NCBI GenBank assembly: GCA_018398765.1 | Contig: JAHBMJ010000381.1 | Span: forward strand, 6,585 to 49,220 | Reading direction: 5' to 3' | DNA: 42,636 bases | DNA from: Chromera velia | Taxonomy: Eukaryota; Sar; Chromeraceae | Shown here: in pieces, positions 1 through 12,417 of the stretch | Position numbering within the stretch: position 1 is the stretch's first letter | How the letters are laid out: every line of letters starts with the position of its first letter | Made by a program: the position numbers and the translations under genes | The notes under the pieces: generated by a model | Database searches by the model: none | What the model was told of the DNA's origin: nothing | Seen by the model: only the letters and a program-made list of their open reading frames with translations

Positions 1-130
1 AAGCCCCAAAAGAGAAAGCGAGAGAGAGACAGGCAAAATCAGGCACGTCCAAAATAAGTCAACCCAGTCAATTAACCAAACAGACCTCTAACCAAGCCTC
101 TGACTGACTGACTGACTGACTCATTTCTAC

Positions 131-1659
131 CCATTTTTCGATTTCGGCTTCCATATCTTCTCTTTTCTCCTCGGGTCCCTTCATGCTTTCCATGATCACA
201 GTCTTCACCTCCTCCACCTGCAACACAAGGGAAACCACAAACGATCGGGAGTCCATGCACAGTTACCCACCGTAGTGCTTCTCATGGTTTCCCCCCCGGG
301 CCAACATGATGCAACCAAGTTAGGAACTACAAGAGTGAGGGAGTCCCCGGGAATGAGGGAGAGATAGAGCGGAAAGGAAAGAAACAAAGGTTGAGTATTT
401 TCTGGTTGACGGAATCTTCACCCTCATTCTCAAGCTTATCCTTTTACTTTTGCAGGCAAACAAACAAACCCACCTCAATGAAACCGCTCCCGTCTGTGTC
501 AAGTTGATCGAATTCATCTTCGATCTCTTGACGTTCCTCTTCGTCCACTGCATCCACCCACCCATCCATCCATCCACCCATCGTTTTATCCGGGTATGCA
601 TTCATCCATCCATTCACTCATTCAGAAATTTGTGTGCACACCCACCTAACCAGCCAGCCAGCTGGAACGAAAGAAAAGAGGACACAAGAAAGGAAGCGAC
701 AAATCAGACGGAAGGGACAAGCGATGACAATCCACAAAAGACGAAAAAAAGGCAGCTGTTCGGTGTTCGAAAACGTGTGAGGACAATGCCCTCCCTCAGG
801 GCCAGCTAGGAGGAACACCGATCGATCGATCGATCACAAAGCCAAAGAAAGATAGGGCCGGGGGGCCAGAATCGACTTCGACACTCACCTCCTTCCAGAA
901 ATTCGTCCTTAGATATTTTCCCGTCTTTGTCTGTGTCCTTTGACTGCAACCACCCAGTCAATCATCAAGTTAATTTCACACACACACACACACTCAATCG
1001 CTCCCTCATGCACGCAGAACGAGCAGAAGAGGCAGAAAGCGAGAACGAGACAATCGACTAAGCTCGCGCCACACCTCTTCCAGGCTGGGTGAGCGCACTC
1101 ATTCAAAGAAAAGAGGGGAAAAGAGAAGCCATGAATAACCAGTCCTCATTCTGTCAATCAATTTCCCCTCGTGCTGCCATGTCAATTCACGCCTCCAACC
1201 ATGAAGTCAAAAGGTTTTGTGTGAAGCAGTGGACAGCGAATGTCGCGGACTCATTCCGTTCTTCATAAGGAAAGGGATTCGATCATTCACCCACGCGCAA
1301 GCTTACAGAGAGACAAGACAGTTTCTCGTGCTTCTGCATGCCCCTCCCTCTTTCTCCACATCCGCTTGAAAGGGGAAAAAATGAGGAGAGCGTACGCACA
1401 CCACGCAGCCCTGCTCACTGGCTGACTTATGACAACCCTCCTTTCTTCCTCTTTCCAAAATTCAAGGTGACAGAGAGAGACTGACCGACCTCCATGATCT
1501 CGTCGATTTCGATTCGCATCATATCGTCGTGTTTCTGTGGGTGCATGAGGACCATCATTTCCTCTGCGTCCAGAAAACCGTCCTTGTTGCGGTCTGCAGC
1601 GTCGAACCTCTTCACCAGACTCGGCTGCTCGATCGGATGCAGGGATGGACCCATGAAAC

Positions 1660-1722
<63 letters not shown>

Positions 1723-2261
1723 GCACGCACACGCACGCACGCACACACGGGCGCGCACGCGAGAGAGAAACAACTAGACAACCATTTTCGCGTCAACGCC
1801 AACAGAGACAGAGAAACACGTGAGCGGGAGTGAGCGAGAGGAAAGCAGAAAGAGAGGTGCGACCGCCCCGTAAAGCAAAAAAGACGACCAAAGAAGACCG
1901 AGTGCACAGACATGGGAGTTGAGAGGACAGGTGCTCGAGGGAGGAGACGGCCAGTCAGTTTGAAGGGAAACAGAAAACACCGGGAAGCCATAGAGACCGT
2001 CATTGGGGGTCCAGCTGGCCGATCCTAATCGGTTGACGTTCCCCTCACAACTGAACTTCCATCCCTGTCTGTAGTATGGAAACCATTCAAAAAATGCGTC
2101 TGCGTCATTGTTCTTTCTACCTTTCCTCTCCTTCCACTTCATTCCCTCTCCCCGCACCGACTCACCCTTGCCCGTTCCCGCTCTGACTCATCGGCTCCGT
2201 CATCTCCAAAGTAAGATTCGATCATTTCCTCTTTGTCGATCTTTCCGTCCTGAATGCATTG

Positions 2262-2303
<42 letters not shown>

Positions 2304-2928
2304 ATCATCCTTCGTGTTTTTTAAAGTCCTTTTTGCACTTCGATCTTGGCACATATGCAACGCACAAAAACCATGAACGATCAACGGCTCCATACAGTCG
2401 TCTTTTCGTCCATATTGAACGGAGTTGGATGGGAACGGAGAAAAGTGTGTAAGTGAGCCGTTTGGAGGCGTCGCAAGAGTGTGGAGGAGGGGACGACTCA
2501 TTGATTTGCGTGCATCAGCGTTGTGGAGATGGGCCAGACACGCGCTCATGCAGTTGACTGACCCCGCTCGTGTCAATTGTCTCGAAGTCCTGAAGTTTTT
2601 GTTTTTCCTTCATGGTATCGTGGGTCCACTCGATGAAGGCCAAAATTTCGTCTGTGGTTGCAATTCCGTCTTTGTCTCTGTCTATGTATTCAAAGATTTT
2701 GGAGATTTTGACCCCCATCTCGTCACTCGTCATTCCAAGCGCTTCAGCCAATTTCTCAAAGTCCTCTTCATCATCAAAATCCCCCCCGTCATATTCATCG
2801 TCTTCGTCCTCGAAATAATCTTCTGTGTCGTCGACGTATTCATCGTCGTCGGTCTGCTGGGCTCTTACAAAGGAAACACAAAACAAAACATGGAACAGCA
2901 GCAGCAAGAGTAACAGAAGACGCGACAT
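131..2928 (-). CDS. CREC-family (reticulocalbin/calumenin-like) EF-hand protein, 3' end off window
   Basis: Seven exons read on the minus strand join in frame with GT-AG introns: 2563-2928, 2166-2249, 1981-2112, 1490-1624, 889-937, 474-547 and 131-217 (309 codons). The ATG at 2928 starts a Leu-rich signal peptide, followed by a very acidic Asp/Glu stretch. Five EF-hand loops are visible: DRDKDGIATTDE, DTSGDGKIDKEE (built across exons 1/2), DRNKDGFLDAEE, DTDKDGKISKDE and DTDGSGFIEVEE (across exons 6/7). The phrase MHPQKHDDM after loop 3 and YGFP before it match the calumenin/reticulocalbin layout. The family has six EF-hands and usually a C-terminal ER-retention tetrapeptide, so the sixth hand and tail probably lie left of base 1. 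Role by family: low-affinity calcium binding and chaperone support in the ER lumen. The exon 3 ends and the last donor (GTAGAA at 130) are the least certain; without that splice the frame would stop at 68. Confidence 0.85.
1665..1750. repeat. (AC)n microsatellite
   Basis: Nearly pure AC dinucleotides, ending in ACGC variants, inside an intron of the EF-hand gene. The long Cys/Val and Thr/His ORFs over it are translations of the repeat. Confidence 0.95.
2264..2300. repeat. (GA)n microsatellite
   Basis: Pure GA run in intron 1 of the EF-hand gene, just upstream (on the minus strand) of the exon 2 acceptor, where it supplies a CT-rich polypyrimidine tract. Confidence 0.95.
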
Positions 2929-3600
2929 GTTTTTCTACCTTTCTTTCTTTGGAAGGTGGAAGAGCTCTGAGGCACACAAACAACGGCACGGAGAGGTGCG
3001 AGTTGCTCTCACAAAAGAAAGGTCTCCCTCAGCAGTGGTACTGTAACACAGTTGTTTTTCTTTCACTGTTGGATCAGCGATCAGCTTAATTCATTGCCAA
3101 AATTGTCCACCATTTGGCAACGCAAATGACAGCGACCGCCAATGGATGTGGAACTTTAGCCCGTCGTTGTCTGGGCAGGTCGGACGCGTGGTGAGGTGAT
3201 GTAAGGTGACTATATATTGGGAGTGGAATGGAGAGGAGGAAAGTTTTCTTGGAGACGGATCCACTCGAGCTCGTCTTTCTTGCCTGACAAACCATGACAA
3301 ACCGTCTCGCCTCGCCGCGGGCTGAGAAATTTAATTTGTCAAAAAGTTTGTGGCGGACATATATAGTTTGCATGCGCATATTGCAGCGATGTGGCGCATG
3401 CAGTTTTTTTCGCGCGCAATTTGCGCGATCCGACAGAATTCGGCTTTGAATTCGGTGAGATCCGATTTTTCGCTTAATTGTGATGTTGACTGTTGCTCTG
3501 GAAGTAGCTTTGAAGAAGACTCTTAGAAGAGTCAAGCAAAGCTCCGATGCGTCAATCTGGCACCGCTTTGCGATTTGAAGTTTCCAATAACTCAGCCAAG
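2929..3600. promoter_or_regulatory. Shared divergent promoter region of the EF-hand and carboxylesterase genes
   Basis: This 672-base spacer separates two head-to-head start codons, so it must hold both promoters. It contains the palindrome ATGCGCAT at 3372-3379 and a 7-1-7 palindrome CGCGCAA-T-TTGCGCG at 3413-3427, plus a TATATA run at 3211-3216. No convincing ORF crosses it. Which elements are functional cannot be told from one sequence. Confidence 0.5.
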
Positions 3601-6600
3601 ATGGGGTCGCCCTCAAAGATGATGTTGGGGGGTGCCCTTCTGAGCTGCTTGCTCAGTGTTGCTTTGAGTTTTCCGACAACAGTGCAGCTCCCTTCGGGAG
3701 GACTGGTGAATGGTCTCCAGGACCCTGACGAAGCAGTAGTCGCCTTTAAAGGCATCAGATACGCATATGCTCCTCGATTCTCTAGACCCACAGTGCTCAC
3801 ACACAAAGATGGTGACTCACCCATCGATGCCTTTGAGTTCGGAGCAGCCTGCCCTCAATTGTGCTCTCCTTCTTTGCCTTCTTGGTGGTGTGCTGAGAAG
3901 ATCTCTGATGACTGCCTGTTCCTGAACGTTTGGGTGCCTGAAGGCGCAAAGGCTCAGGATGACCTCCCTGTCCTCGTGTGGATGCACGGAGGGCTCTTCC
4001 TGGCAGGGAGCGCTTCTCTGGACTCACACGATGGCGCTGCTTTCGCTGCAATGACAGGTCAGTCAATTTCTTTCGTTCAGCATAGCTTTTTTGTCTTGCC
4101 CCTTCTCCTGCATATTGCCGAGGAAGAAGTGTGGGCAATAAGTAGGAGGAAGAGAAAGTACATAGAACGGGCTCCAAGGCGTGTGTATGCGGCCCCTGCG
4201 GGATATGATGCACACCATGCATACTCTAATCCCTCTACACTTGCTGGTATGAATTCTTTTCCTGACAGCATTAGTCAAAGGTCCCGCCTTCTCTCCCTCC
4301 TTCCTTCCCCAAGCTCTTCCATTGTCATATCATTTCTCTCTCCCTCATGCCACCTTCCCCCCGCCCCGCAGTGCCTCTCTCCATAACCACCCTGGCCTCA
4401 CTTCTCCCTTCCACCCAACTCAGCTGAACTTCTGCAAGGGCCTGGACTCCAAAAATGGTTTAGCATGCAGATCAAGTGACGCCGCAGATCCATGAATCAA
4501 TCAGTCCTTGACAACACCTTTTCTTTTCCGCAGGTGCCGTTGTGGTGACGATCAACTACCGACTCGGTGTAACGGGTTTCCTTACTACCCATGAGTGGCA
4601 AGGCGGGTTCGAGGGCAACAACGGGATCAGAGACCAACAGGCTGCTCTGAGATGGGTGCAGGATAACATCCAGGTCAGGGGGTCGATTGGTCGCTTGATC
4701 AGATTGCTTCAGCCTGTGTCATTCATAAAGCTACAAGCTGCAGCTGTGCTCGTGATTTTCATCTCCTCCTTCCACTTCCTCCTTTCTGCAGGCGTTCGGC
4801 GGTGACCCCTCGACCATCACCCTGATGGGTGAGAGTGCGGGTGCCTCCTCGATTCTCTGTCATTTGGTGTCTCCATATTCCAAGGGCCTCTTCCACAGGG
4901 TGGTCATGCAGTCCCCTGCCATCCAGTCAACAAAGGACGTTGAGTTCTCTCAGAGAATGGGCGCAGCGACTGTGAGGTCCAAGTCTCTGAGGGACCACTG
5001 TGGCCCCCCCCCGAAGAGTATGTGGGACTATCTGGATGAGGTCGAGTATGAGAAGGAGTGGGGGAGTCCGAAGAAGGTGGAGGAGTGGATGCAGTGCGTG
5101 CAGAATGCGCCTCTGCCTTCGTGGCTCATTGCGGGGAGAGCAGGACGAACATGGGCCTCCATTCATGATATTTTCAACGCACTTCTGTCTTACGGGCCCG
5201 TAATTGATGGTGACGTCATCCCTGAAGACTGCTACGACGCCGTATCCGCAGGAAGATACGACCTGTCCATTCCCATCATCATCGGTACGTACGTGGAAGT
5301 TTTCAATAGATAAATGAAAAGGAGAAACCACAGTGAAGGGATCTGCGTGACGAATGTGTGTTTTACTTGATTTTTCAACGTGTGCCGTCTTTTGTCTCCT
5401 TTCGGAAAAAAGAGTGTCCAATTGTCCTCAATCCATCCCTCCGGGTTGCTTTCAGGAAACGACGGAGAAGAGGGACTTCCCTTCGTGCAGGGGGCCTACA
5501 GGATTCTTCCTTCAAAGTGGGTGAGTGAGTGAGTGAGTGAGTGAGGGAGTGAGTGAGTGAGGGAGTGAGTGAGTGAGTGAGTGAGTGAGTGAGGGAGGAT
5601 GAAGAGTGGAGTCGCAGTGCATGAGAAAGGAAGATCAAGAACGAGGGAGAAAGACGTGAGGAAAGGAAAGGATCGAATTGACGGACAAGCGGTAGGAGGA
5701 GGAATTGGAGAGAGCGAGAGAGGCTCATGGGGGCATTGAAATAAATAGAAACAATGGGAAGGAATTGGAGGCTGCCGTTTACTCTTGGAGTAGCTCCGCA
5801 TTCGTTTGCCAAGATGCTGTCGCCTCTGTCACCCTCTGATTGAGTTGAACCAAGCAACAGGATTTCTTGACGAACTGCACTGTACGCAGCTTTTTTTCTC
5901 TCATCTCTCGACTTATTCATGTCTTTCCATCACTCAAACTACATGCATGCATGCATGCATCTCGCAGGTTTGCGGACAGACTGAGCAACGAATTCGGCTA
6001 CGCACCTGGTACAAAAGATTTCGATAAGAGCAACAGGTCAGGCAAGAAAAGTCGGCGTGTACAGATGGCTGACGGTGCTTTTTTTTCATAGAGCTGACTT
6101 TCTGAACGCATTTGAAATCCCCTTCGAGCAGCAGCTCGCTCTTGGGCGATCACAGTCTGTACTGAGTGAGTGATTTATCTCCCATCCCATTCATTCACTT
6201 TCTCTTCTGCAGGCTCCAGCACCTTCTTGCCCGTCTGGCTGTCCGTGTCCTCTGGGGAAAGGACGAGAGGGACAACATCCTGGGAGCCTATGGGGAGACG
6301 AAGGAGGAGATGGAACCTCTCAGAAAGTCCAGCGAGGAGGAGTTCTGGGGACATGATTATTCTCAGTCAGTCAGTCAGTCAGGCAGGCAGGGAGGGAGGG
6401 GGGGAGGGAGGGAGGGAGTCATCCTTTGACAACTCTGCGAGACACGTTGTTAGGGAGGGTACATGCATGACCTTTTTTCCTCTGTTGATCACCTGCAGCC
6501 CTCTTCCCGAGCTTCCTACCGCCTATCCAGAGAGTCCCCAATCGCATCCCCTCTCGGCATCATCTGCTCATGTGCCCAGCCTTTGCAATGGATCCGTGAG

Positions 6601-9071
6601 AAGAGGGAACGTTTTTATTCATTTCCTGCCTGTCGGCCAGCTGGCTGGCTGGCTGGCTAGCTGGATAGCTCAGTGTGTGGACAGATATGCAACAGGAGTA
6701 TGGGGGGATGTCTATAATGACTGCCTGCAGCTACACCCCCGAGAACATGGGAGACGATGCTTGGGACTATGTGGACTTTGAGGAAGAGGGATTTGAGGAC
6801 CTCGACTTGGAGGTTTGTTATTTCGTTCGTTTCTCTGTTTGTTTGTTCTTTAAAAAATCTCCTTCCTTTTTGTTTTCTGCCCCTCCTGTTGTTTTTGGTG
6901 GTCAGCATGGCGGGTGACTTTGAACAAATACAGGGGATGGCAGAGATTTCATAGTCTGAGCTCAAGGGGTCGCACTGGGTGATCGACCTTTGTTGTCCGA
7001 GGGTAGACTTTGTTTGGGTTGTTTCCTTTTCCCTGCTTGCCTCTGTATGGAAGTAAGTAAGGCAAACGACCAGGACAAACTTGTTGGTCTCGTACTTCAT
7101 TTTGTGATTCTTCCACACTCTGCTGCAGTTTGACGAAATTGCCCTTGAGCAGAGCGCTCTTGGAGATAAGGGGGTCGGGGACCTCACCAAATTCTCCCCC
7201 CACACAGACTTTATTGCAATGACCCCCCAGTCTCTTGACGGAGACCCTGAGGACGTTAGAGAGAAGAGATCGAGGTGGGAAAGGATACATGTATTTGTGT
7301 TCCGTAGGTGAGAGTAAACAAGTTTCATGTGTCTGTATTCGCAAAGCTTGAAGATTGAAAGAACATTAGAGAAAATAGGGAAAGACGGGATGCAAGCGAG
7401 GCGAGAGGGGAGGTCTCAACAAACAAATAAGTATAGACTGAAGGAGGACGAGCTAAAAGTCAGGAATCCCAAATGGGACGTTGATATCGTGCTTTCTACA
7501 AAAAATAACATGCAAAGCATGCGTACCACTACGAAGCTTCTACTGTGGTACAATTCGGGCTGCACCACGGTGTTTAGTACACCGTAGGCTAACAGCATAT
7601 ATTGCATGTGCATTCCAAAAAACAGTAAGTGTATGCATGAACGCGTATGGGTGATCGGCCTCCCCTCCACCGTGCAGGTTCCTGGAGCGCGCCTATGGAG
7701 ACTACCTCTTCTCATGTCCCGCTAGGTCCCTCGCTAGAGGCGCCACTGAGGCAGGAGGCACTGTGTACCTCTACACAATTCCTCAGGGCTTTGACTGGAC
7801 ACGAAACCTCAGACACCAGTACTGTCCCACTGAGAACAGATTCGTCGGAAGCAAAAGACCTGTGATGGACGTCGGCTGTGTGACCTATGCAGGAAGGTAA
7901 GTTTTGGGGTGGTTTTTCTTTCAGTGAAACAGCAAGAAATTGATTTGGACTTCCCAGTTCGCCTTTTGGGCAGACCCGAAGGATAAGGACGGAACCAAAT
8001 GAACTTATGATGATCTTCATAAGTTTATTTTTTTCCTCTGAATGAACTGCCTGCAGATGTTCCCAGCTGCCCTACGCATGCCATGCCGAGGAGATCACAT
8101 GGTTCTTCCAATCTGGAAAGAAATTCATTCAGGACGAAAAGGGGCAACCCTATGAGGGACCGGAGTTCGAGAGGGCTGCTGCAGAGGAACACGCACAGTT
8201 CATTGCGAACTTCGCTCTTACGGGTGGGTCTGTCTGAATGCATCCCATGCCTCTCTTCCGGTTCGTCACTCTCTTTAGCTGCTTGCGCCTGTCTTCTGAT
8301 GCGCGTTTTTGTCCCTCTGCGTATGCATTTATCTGTTCTTTTTTCGATTTCTTCATTGCATCCTGTTCCCCTTCACTGCAGGAATCCCGGCAAGTGCCGC
8401 AGCGGGCCACTGGCCCGCCACCACTGGAGCCACCCGCAACATGTTCGGTGTGTGGCAGTTCGGGGGCCGCAACGCCGACGCATTTAAGGTCTTGGGGGTG
8501 CCCCAGGGTCCTGTGCTGTCGGACTATAAGAAGGAGGTATGTGTTCATATGGATGCGTATGGATGTGTGAAGCCTTCTTTTTTCTTCTTTGCCTGCCTCT
8601 TTCGTGCTTTCTCGCACCGAATCTTGACACAGACAGAAGAGTGTTTTACGGAACGGTGAGTTCTCGTGTGTGCAGGTATGCGACCTCTGGGACGGTCTGT
8701 CTCCCTCTTACAGTTGGAGCTGGATGGACAATTTTTGGGACAGACTTCGGAGAGACGACAGAAAGACGATGAGAAGAATTGCAAGCAAGGTGTTGAGGAA
8801 AGTCGCCAACCGGGTGGCAGAGAAAATGGGCAGCGGGGTGTCTCACAGGTACAACGCCTTGGGTGCAATGAAGATCGACTGTCGGAGGGTGGTGTATGGC
8901 AGTGGGGGGGCTGTTGGGAAGAAGGGATACGTGGAAGTGACCCACGGACACGGGGGAAGGGGGGGAACAGTTGTTGACGAGTGCACAGGGGACAAGCCTT
9001 TTGACACAGTGGAGGGGCACTTTGATGGGAAGCTTCTGTTCAGGGGGAAGCGGAAGGGGGACGAGGACTGA
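3601..9071 (+). CDS. Secreted type-B carboxylesterase (cholinesterase-like alpha/beta hydrolase)
   Basis: Thirteen exons join in frame: 3601-4057, 4534-4673, 4792-5284, 5456-5516, 5968-6036, 6092-6169, 6213-6365, 6731-6812, 7129-7274, 7678-7896, 8057-8223, 8382-8536, 8676-9071 (871 aa, stop TGA). The ATG at 3601 has an A at -3 and gives a good signal peptide; an upstream in-frame ATG at 3547 would bury it. Family marks in order: [13 protein letters not shown] ([11 protein letters not shown]), HGG oxyanion region (WMHGGLF), VTINYRLG, nucleophile elbow GESAGA, acid in GNDGEEG, and His in [10 protein letters not shown], so the Ser-Glu-His triad is complete. It should hydrolyse carboxylic esters in the secretory route or outside the cell. 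At about 870 residues it is longer than the usual 550-600, owing to acidic inserts (exons 7-9) and a C-terminal extension with a basic helix and Gly-rich tail. Donors of exons 4 and 6 lie in GTGA repeats and were chosen to keep frame. Confidence 0.88.
5517..5594 (+). repeat. GTGA microsatellite at an exon-intron junction
   Basis: About 18 copies of GTGA (some GGGA) begin directly at the end of carboxylesterase exon 4. Each repeat re-creates the 5' splice-site consensus GTGAGT. Confidence 0.9.
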
Positions 9072-10830
9072 AAAACACACTGCCTGCGTGCGTGCGTGAG
9101 TGACTGACTCCGTGAGTGAGTGTGTGAAGGTCAAAAACACCACCTCTGCTTGACGGCAGGAGAAAAGGGTAGTTTAGAGAAGGCATTCACGTTTTTTCGC
9201 TTTTTGATCAATCGATGCGTGAATGAGTGAAGTGCATGAATGGGTGTGAGGGTGCATTAGCATTCATGAGAGGGATCTAACGCGATCCGACGATCTTTGC
9301 GGAATTCGGAGAGGTTCTCTTTCTGATGAAGTTTGTGCGTGTGGTGAGGCACCGCGTGCGTTAGTGCATGCATTTAGTCAGAGGGCTTCCCGTATCTGTT
9401 AGGCCGTTCAACTATGTGTAGTTTAAGTGCGTGCTTTATACTGGCAAATTCACGGAGGCAAAGGCGATTTCTCTGACATATCGCTATTTTCTTAAGCCCT
9501 ATGCCCGGCTTAATGAATGATCGACTCTGCTTTTTCCCCAGTTTGCTCCTGAGTTTGCAAAAACCTTGCAGAGTGTTGATAAACGCTTCTAGTAAACGCT
9601 TATACTGTTATACACCTAGTTATACACATCTTTTCTATAATTTGAATAGATATAAATTATAAGTTATAACAGCAAAACTAACAGCAAAAACCCGTATATA
9701 AAAAATATATAATCATCATGATCATGATACGCTAGATCATATACATTACAAAAATGGGTTAACTTTGAAATTCCCCGGGAATTTAGTGGAATTTCATGGA
9801 AGTCGAGACCCGGCAGTGGACCATAGACAATGGACCGTGGGGTAACCCGGAACATAAATCCTATCCCATCCTACTTTTAGAATTCAGTAGAATTTGGTGG
9901 ATTTTAATTAGTGGAATTTACTGTAGAATTTACTCCTCTAGAATTTCTTTAAATTCCGTGTACTAAATTCCATAAACTTTGGAGGCTTGTTTCTCGCCAT
10001 CTAGAAAGAGTTGAACGTCCAAATTAACAGTGGTTATACATCTTATAAAGTCCTATAACTGCAGTAAATTTTGACTCCTAATTCTTTTTAGATCGCAAGG
10101 AAAAAAGCCTCCAAAGTTTATGGATAATTTGCATGTGGCCCGGGAATCTATAGACGAGCAGATTCCTAGAGATTACTTAGTCTAGTAGTACCCCATTTCC
10201 TAAGTTGGGGCCCAATTTCTGAAATCTAAATCAAATTTCAAAAAGAAACTCTAGAAGAAACTTTGAAAAAAATATGTAATTAACGCGTTTCTGCCTGTTT
10301 AAAACGGCAGTAAAACCAATTTTACTTGCACTGACAATCTTAAGCAAACAGCGGTGACAAAGATCTGATCCTACTAGACCCGCACTTTCGGAGAGCAATC
10401 TGGAGAACAATGCATTAGTAGGGACGCAGCGATACTCAACGAAATTGCCCATCGACAGTACATAGGGAGAGGCAATGCGCTTTCATTCTTTCCGCCTACA
10501 AATGGCTTTTTGTCTAGCTTTTTGCTCACATCGATGAATTCATTCCACCAAAGCCGGGCAACATTCTTCGTACTCCAACAATTCACAGGAAGGATGAAGA
10601 AGGACGGCCAGTCTGCTGGAAACAAACAACAGGAGAGGGAAGGGTGTCTCTCGCCCTGAGGCTTTTTTCTTTTGTCTATTCCTCCACCTTCCATCTGCAT
10701 CACTTTGCATCTCTGCCAGACCGTCGAGTCAGAAGGAGGAAGATGCAGGGGTCAAGTATGAAGACAGAGTGATGCAATGAGGGAGAACAAATTGAGCACA
10801 CGAGAAGAGAACGAGCTACGATTGAATTAT
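9072..10830. other. AT-rich spacer between convergent genes
   Basis: The 1.76 kb between the carboxylesterase stop and the CCDC47 stop holds no gene I recognise. From about 9600 to 10370 it is much more AT-rich than the flanks and repeats the words AGTAGAATTT/AGTGGAATTT several times, which suggests transposon-derived DNA. A 109-residue antisense ORF (10374-10703) has no recognisable domain. Both 3' UTRs must lie here. Confidence 0.6.
9965..10128. mobile_element. Small fold-back element (possible MITE)
   Basis: CCATAAACTTTGGAGGCTT at 9970-9988 returns as its exact reverse complement at 10105-10123, 19 of 19 bases, and pairing continues outwards through AAATT with a 2-base bulge. The 116-base interior is non-coding. 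This is the structure of a small inverted-repeat element, but I see no clear target duplication. Confidence 0.55.
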
Positions 10831-11369
10831 CTAAATTCCCTTCATCACTTTCATTCTCGGGTTTTTCCTTTTGTTTTCTTTCTTCTCCTTCTTTTCATCG
10901 AATTTGCGTCTTTGTTCTGGTGTCATCTTCTCATACGCCTCCTCTTCCTCTCTCTTCTTCTCCTGTCTCTTCTTCTCCTTCTCTTCCTCTCTCTCCTTCT
11001 CCCTCTCCTTTGCCTGCGCCTCCATCGCTTTCTTCCTCACGTCCGCCTGCTGCTGCAGCACCCGCGGATCCAGGCGGATGGCGGCCACTCGGTCCACCAA
11101 GGTGAAACAAAAGGTGAGTCCCTCAACGAGCTCCTCCAACCCCCTCCCTCCCCTCACAGCGCCAGGAGGAATCTTCAAGAGGACCTCCACCAGTCGGAGA
11201 GGACTACCTGTAGAGAGTGAGAATGTGGATGTACGAACGTGTCTGTTTGAATGGGTGAATGTGAGTGAGTCTGAGTGTGAGGGAGAGTGTGAGTGTAAGT
11301 GAGAGTCTGAGTGAGAAAAATCGTGAAGATGGGCATCTCTCTCCCTTGTCTTTTTCTCCTCCTCTGCCG

Positions 11370-11408
<39 letters not shown>

Positions 11409-12335
11409 GCAGAAAGAAAGGACGGAAGAACGAACACACAAAACACGAACACACCACGAACGAAAAAACAAAAGAACGAAAGACGGAACCGAAGGAAGGA
11501 AGAGAGAATGGAACGAAGAGAGAAGGGAAGGGAAGAAAGAAACAAAAAAACAAACAAAGACCGATACCACACTGGGTCAATGGAAAGACCTCAAAGGATT
11601 TCAACAAAAAAAACAAGGAGAAATGTAAGTATGGAGAAGAGCAAAAACAAAACCGACCCGAGAGAGACCCCGCGATCGATGACGACCTCTCCGCAGAAGC
11701 CGAGACCCCTGCTCCTGACATGTTCAGACCAGAAGAGGATGGCGAGGTCTGTCTCTGCAGTGCTGTTCCAGGAGAGGGTGCAGAGGGCATCCCCACGGCC
11801 TCAGAGGAGACGATCAAGTGCTGGATCAAACGCTCGTGCTCGGCCAGACCTTTCACAATCTGCACGGAGGGAGAGAGACACGCGGGGGGCGGGCAGAGCA
11901 GTCGGCATTCATCAAGCAACACTCGGGGACAAGTGAGCAATTAGGTCCTGTGCACACCCGCCGAATCGAGATGGTCTGAATTTTGACTTCCCTTTCACTC
12001 TTTACACAAACCGGAATGGAGCTTGACGGCCCCCCTCGATCACCCCAGAGGTCTCTGTGCTCTCTTTCATTATCTGCATGCGTCTTCACTCTCCCTCTTT
12101 AATTTTCTTCCGTCAACATCAGAACAAACGAGAGAGACGAACAGAACAAATCGACTGAGTGAGACGGGAGCATCGATTTTGCACGTGTGTGTCACTTTGA
12201 GTGAGAACGATTCCAACATGAATAAGCGAAATGTCGGCAGCTCCCCCGTTCTTTACTCCACCCGACTGTCCAAGCAATTGGACTGCGAGCCCTCTCTCAA
12301 CGAAAAGAATGGTGAAGACGGGCATTCCTCTCCCT

Positions 12336-12417
<82 letters not shown>

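Noticed and set aside
1287..2003. Long minus-strand ORF of 238 codons with a Cys/Val run
   Set aside because: The run is the translation of the (AC)n microsatellite; the real exons here (1490-1624, 1981-2112) use other frames with EF-hand motifs and splice sites.
3547..3600. Upstream in-frame ATG of the carboxylesterase
   Set aside because: It would place 18 polar residues before the signal peptide; the ATG at 3601 has better context and gives a normal signal sequence.
10374..10703. 109-codon minus ORF in the AT-rich spacer
   Set aside because: No domain, signal or splice context recognised; consistent with a chance ORF in 3' flanking DNA.
11175..11936. Overlapping ORFs on both strands rich in Ser, Thr-His and Arg
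   Set aside because: They cover the last CCDC47 intron and its TG repeat; only 11669-11859 is supported as an exon by the CCDC47 match.
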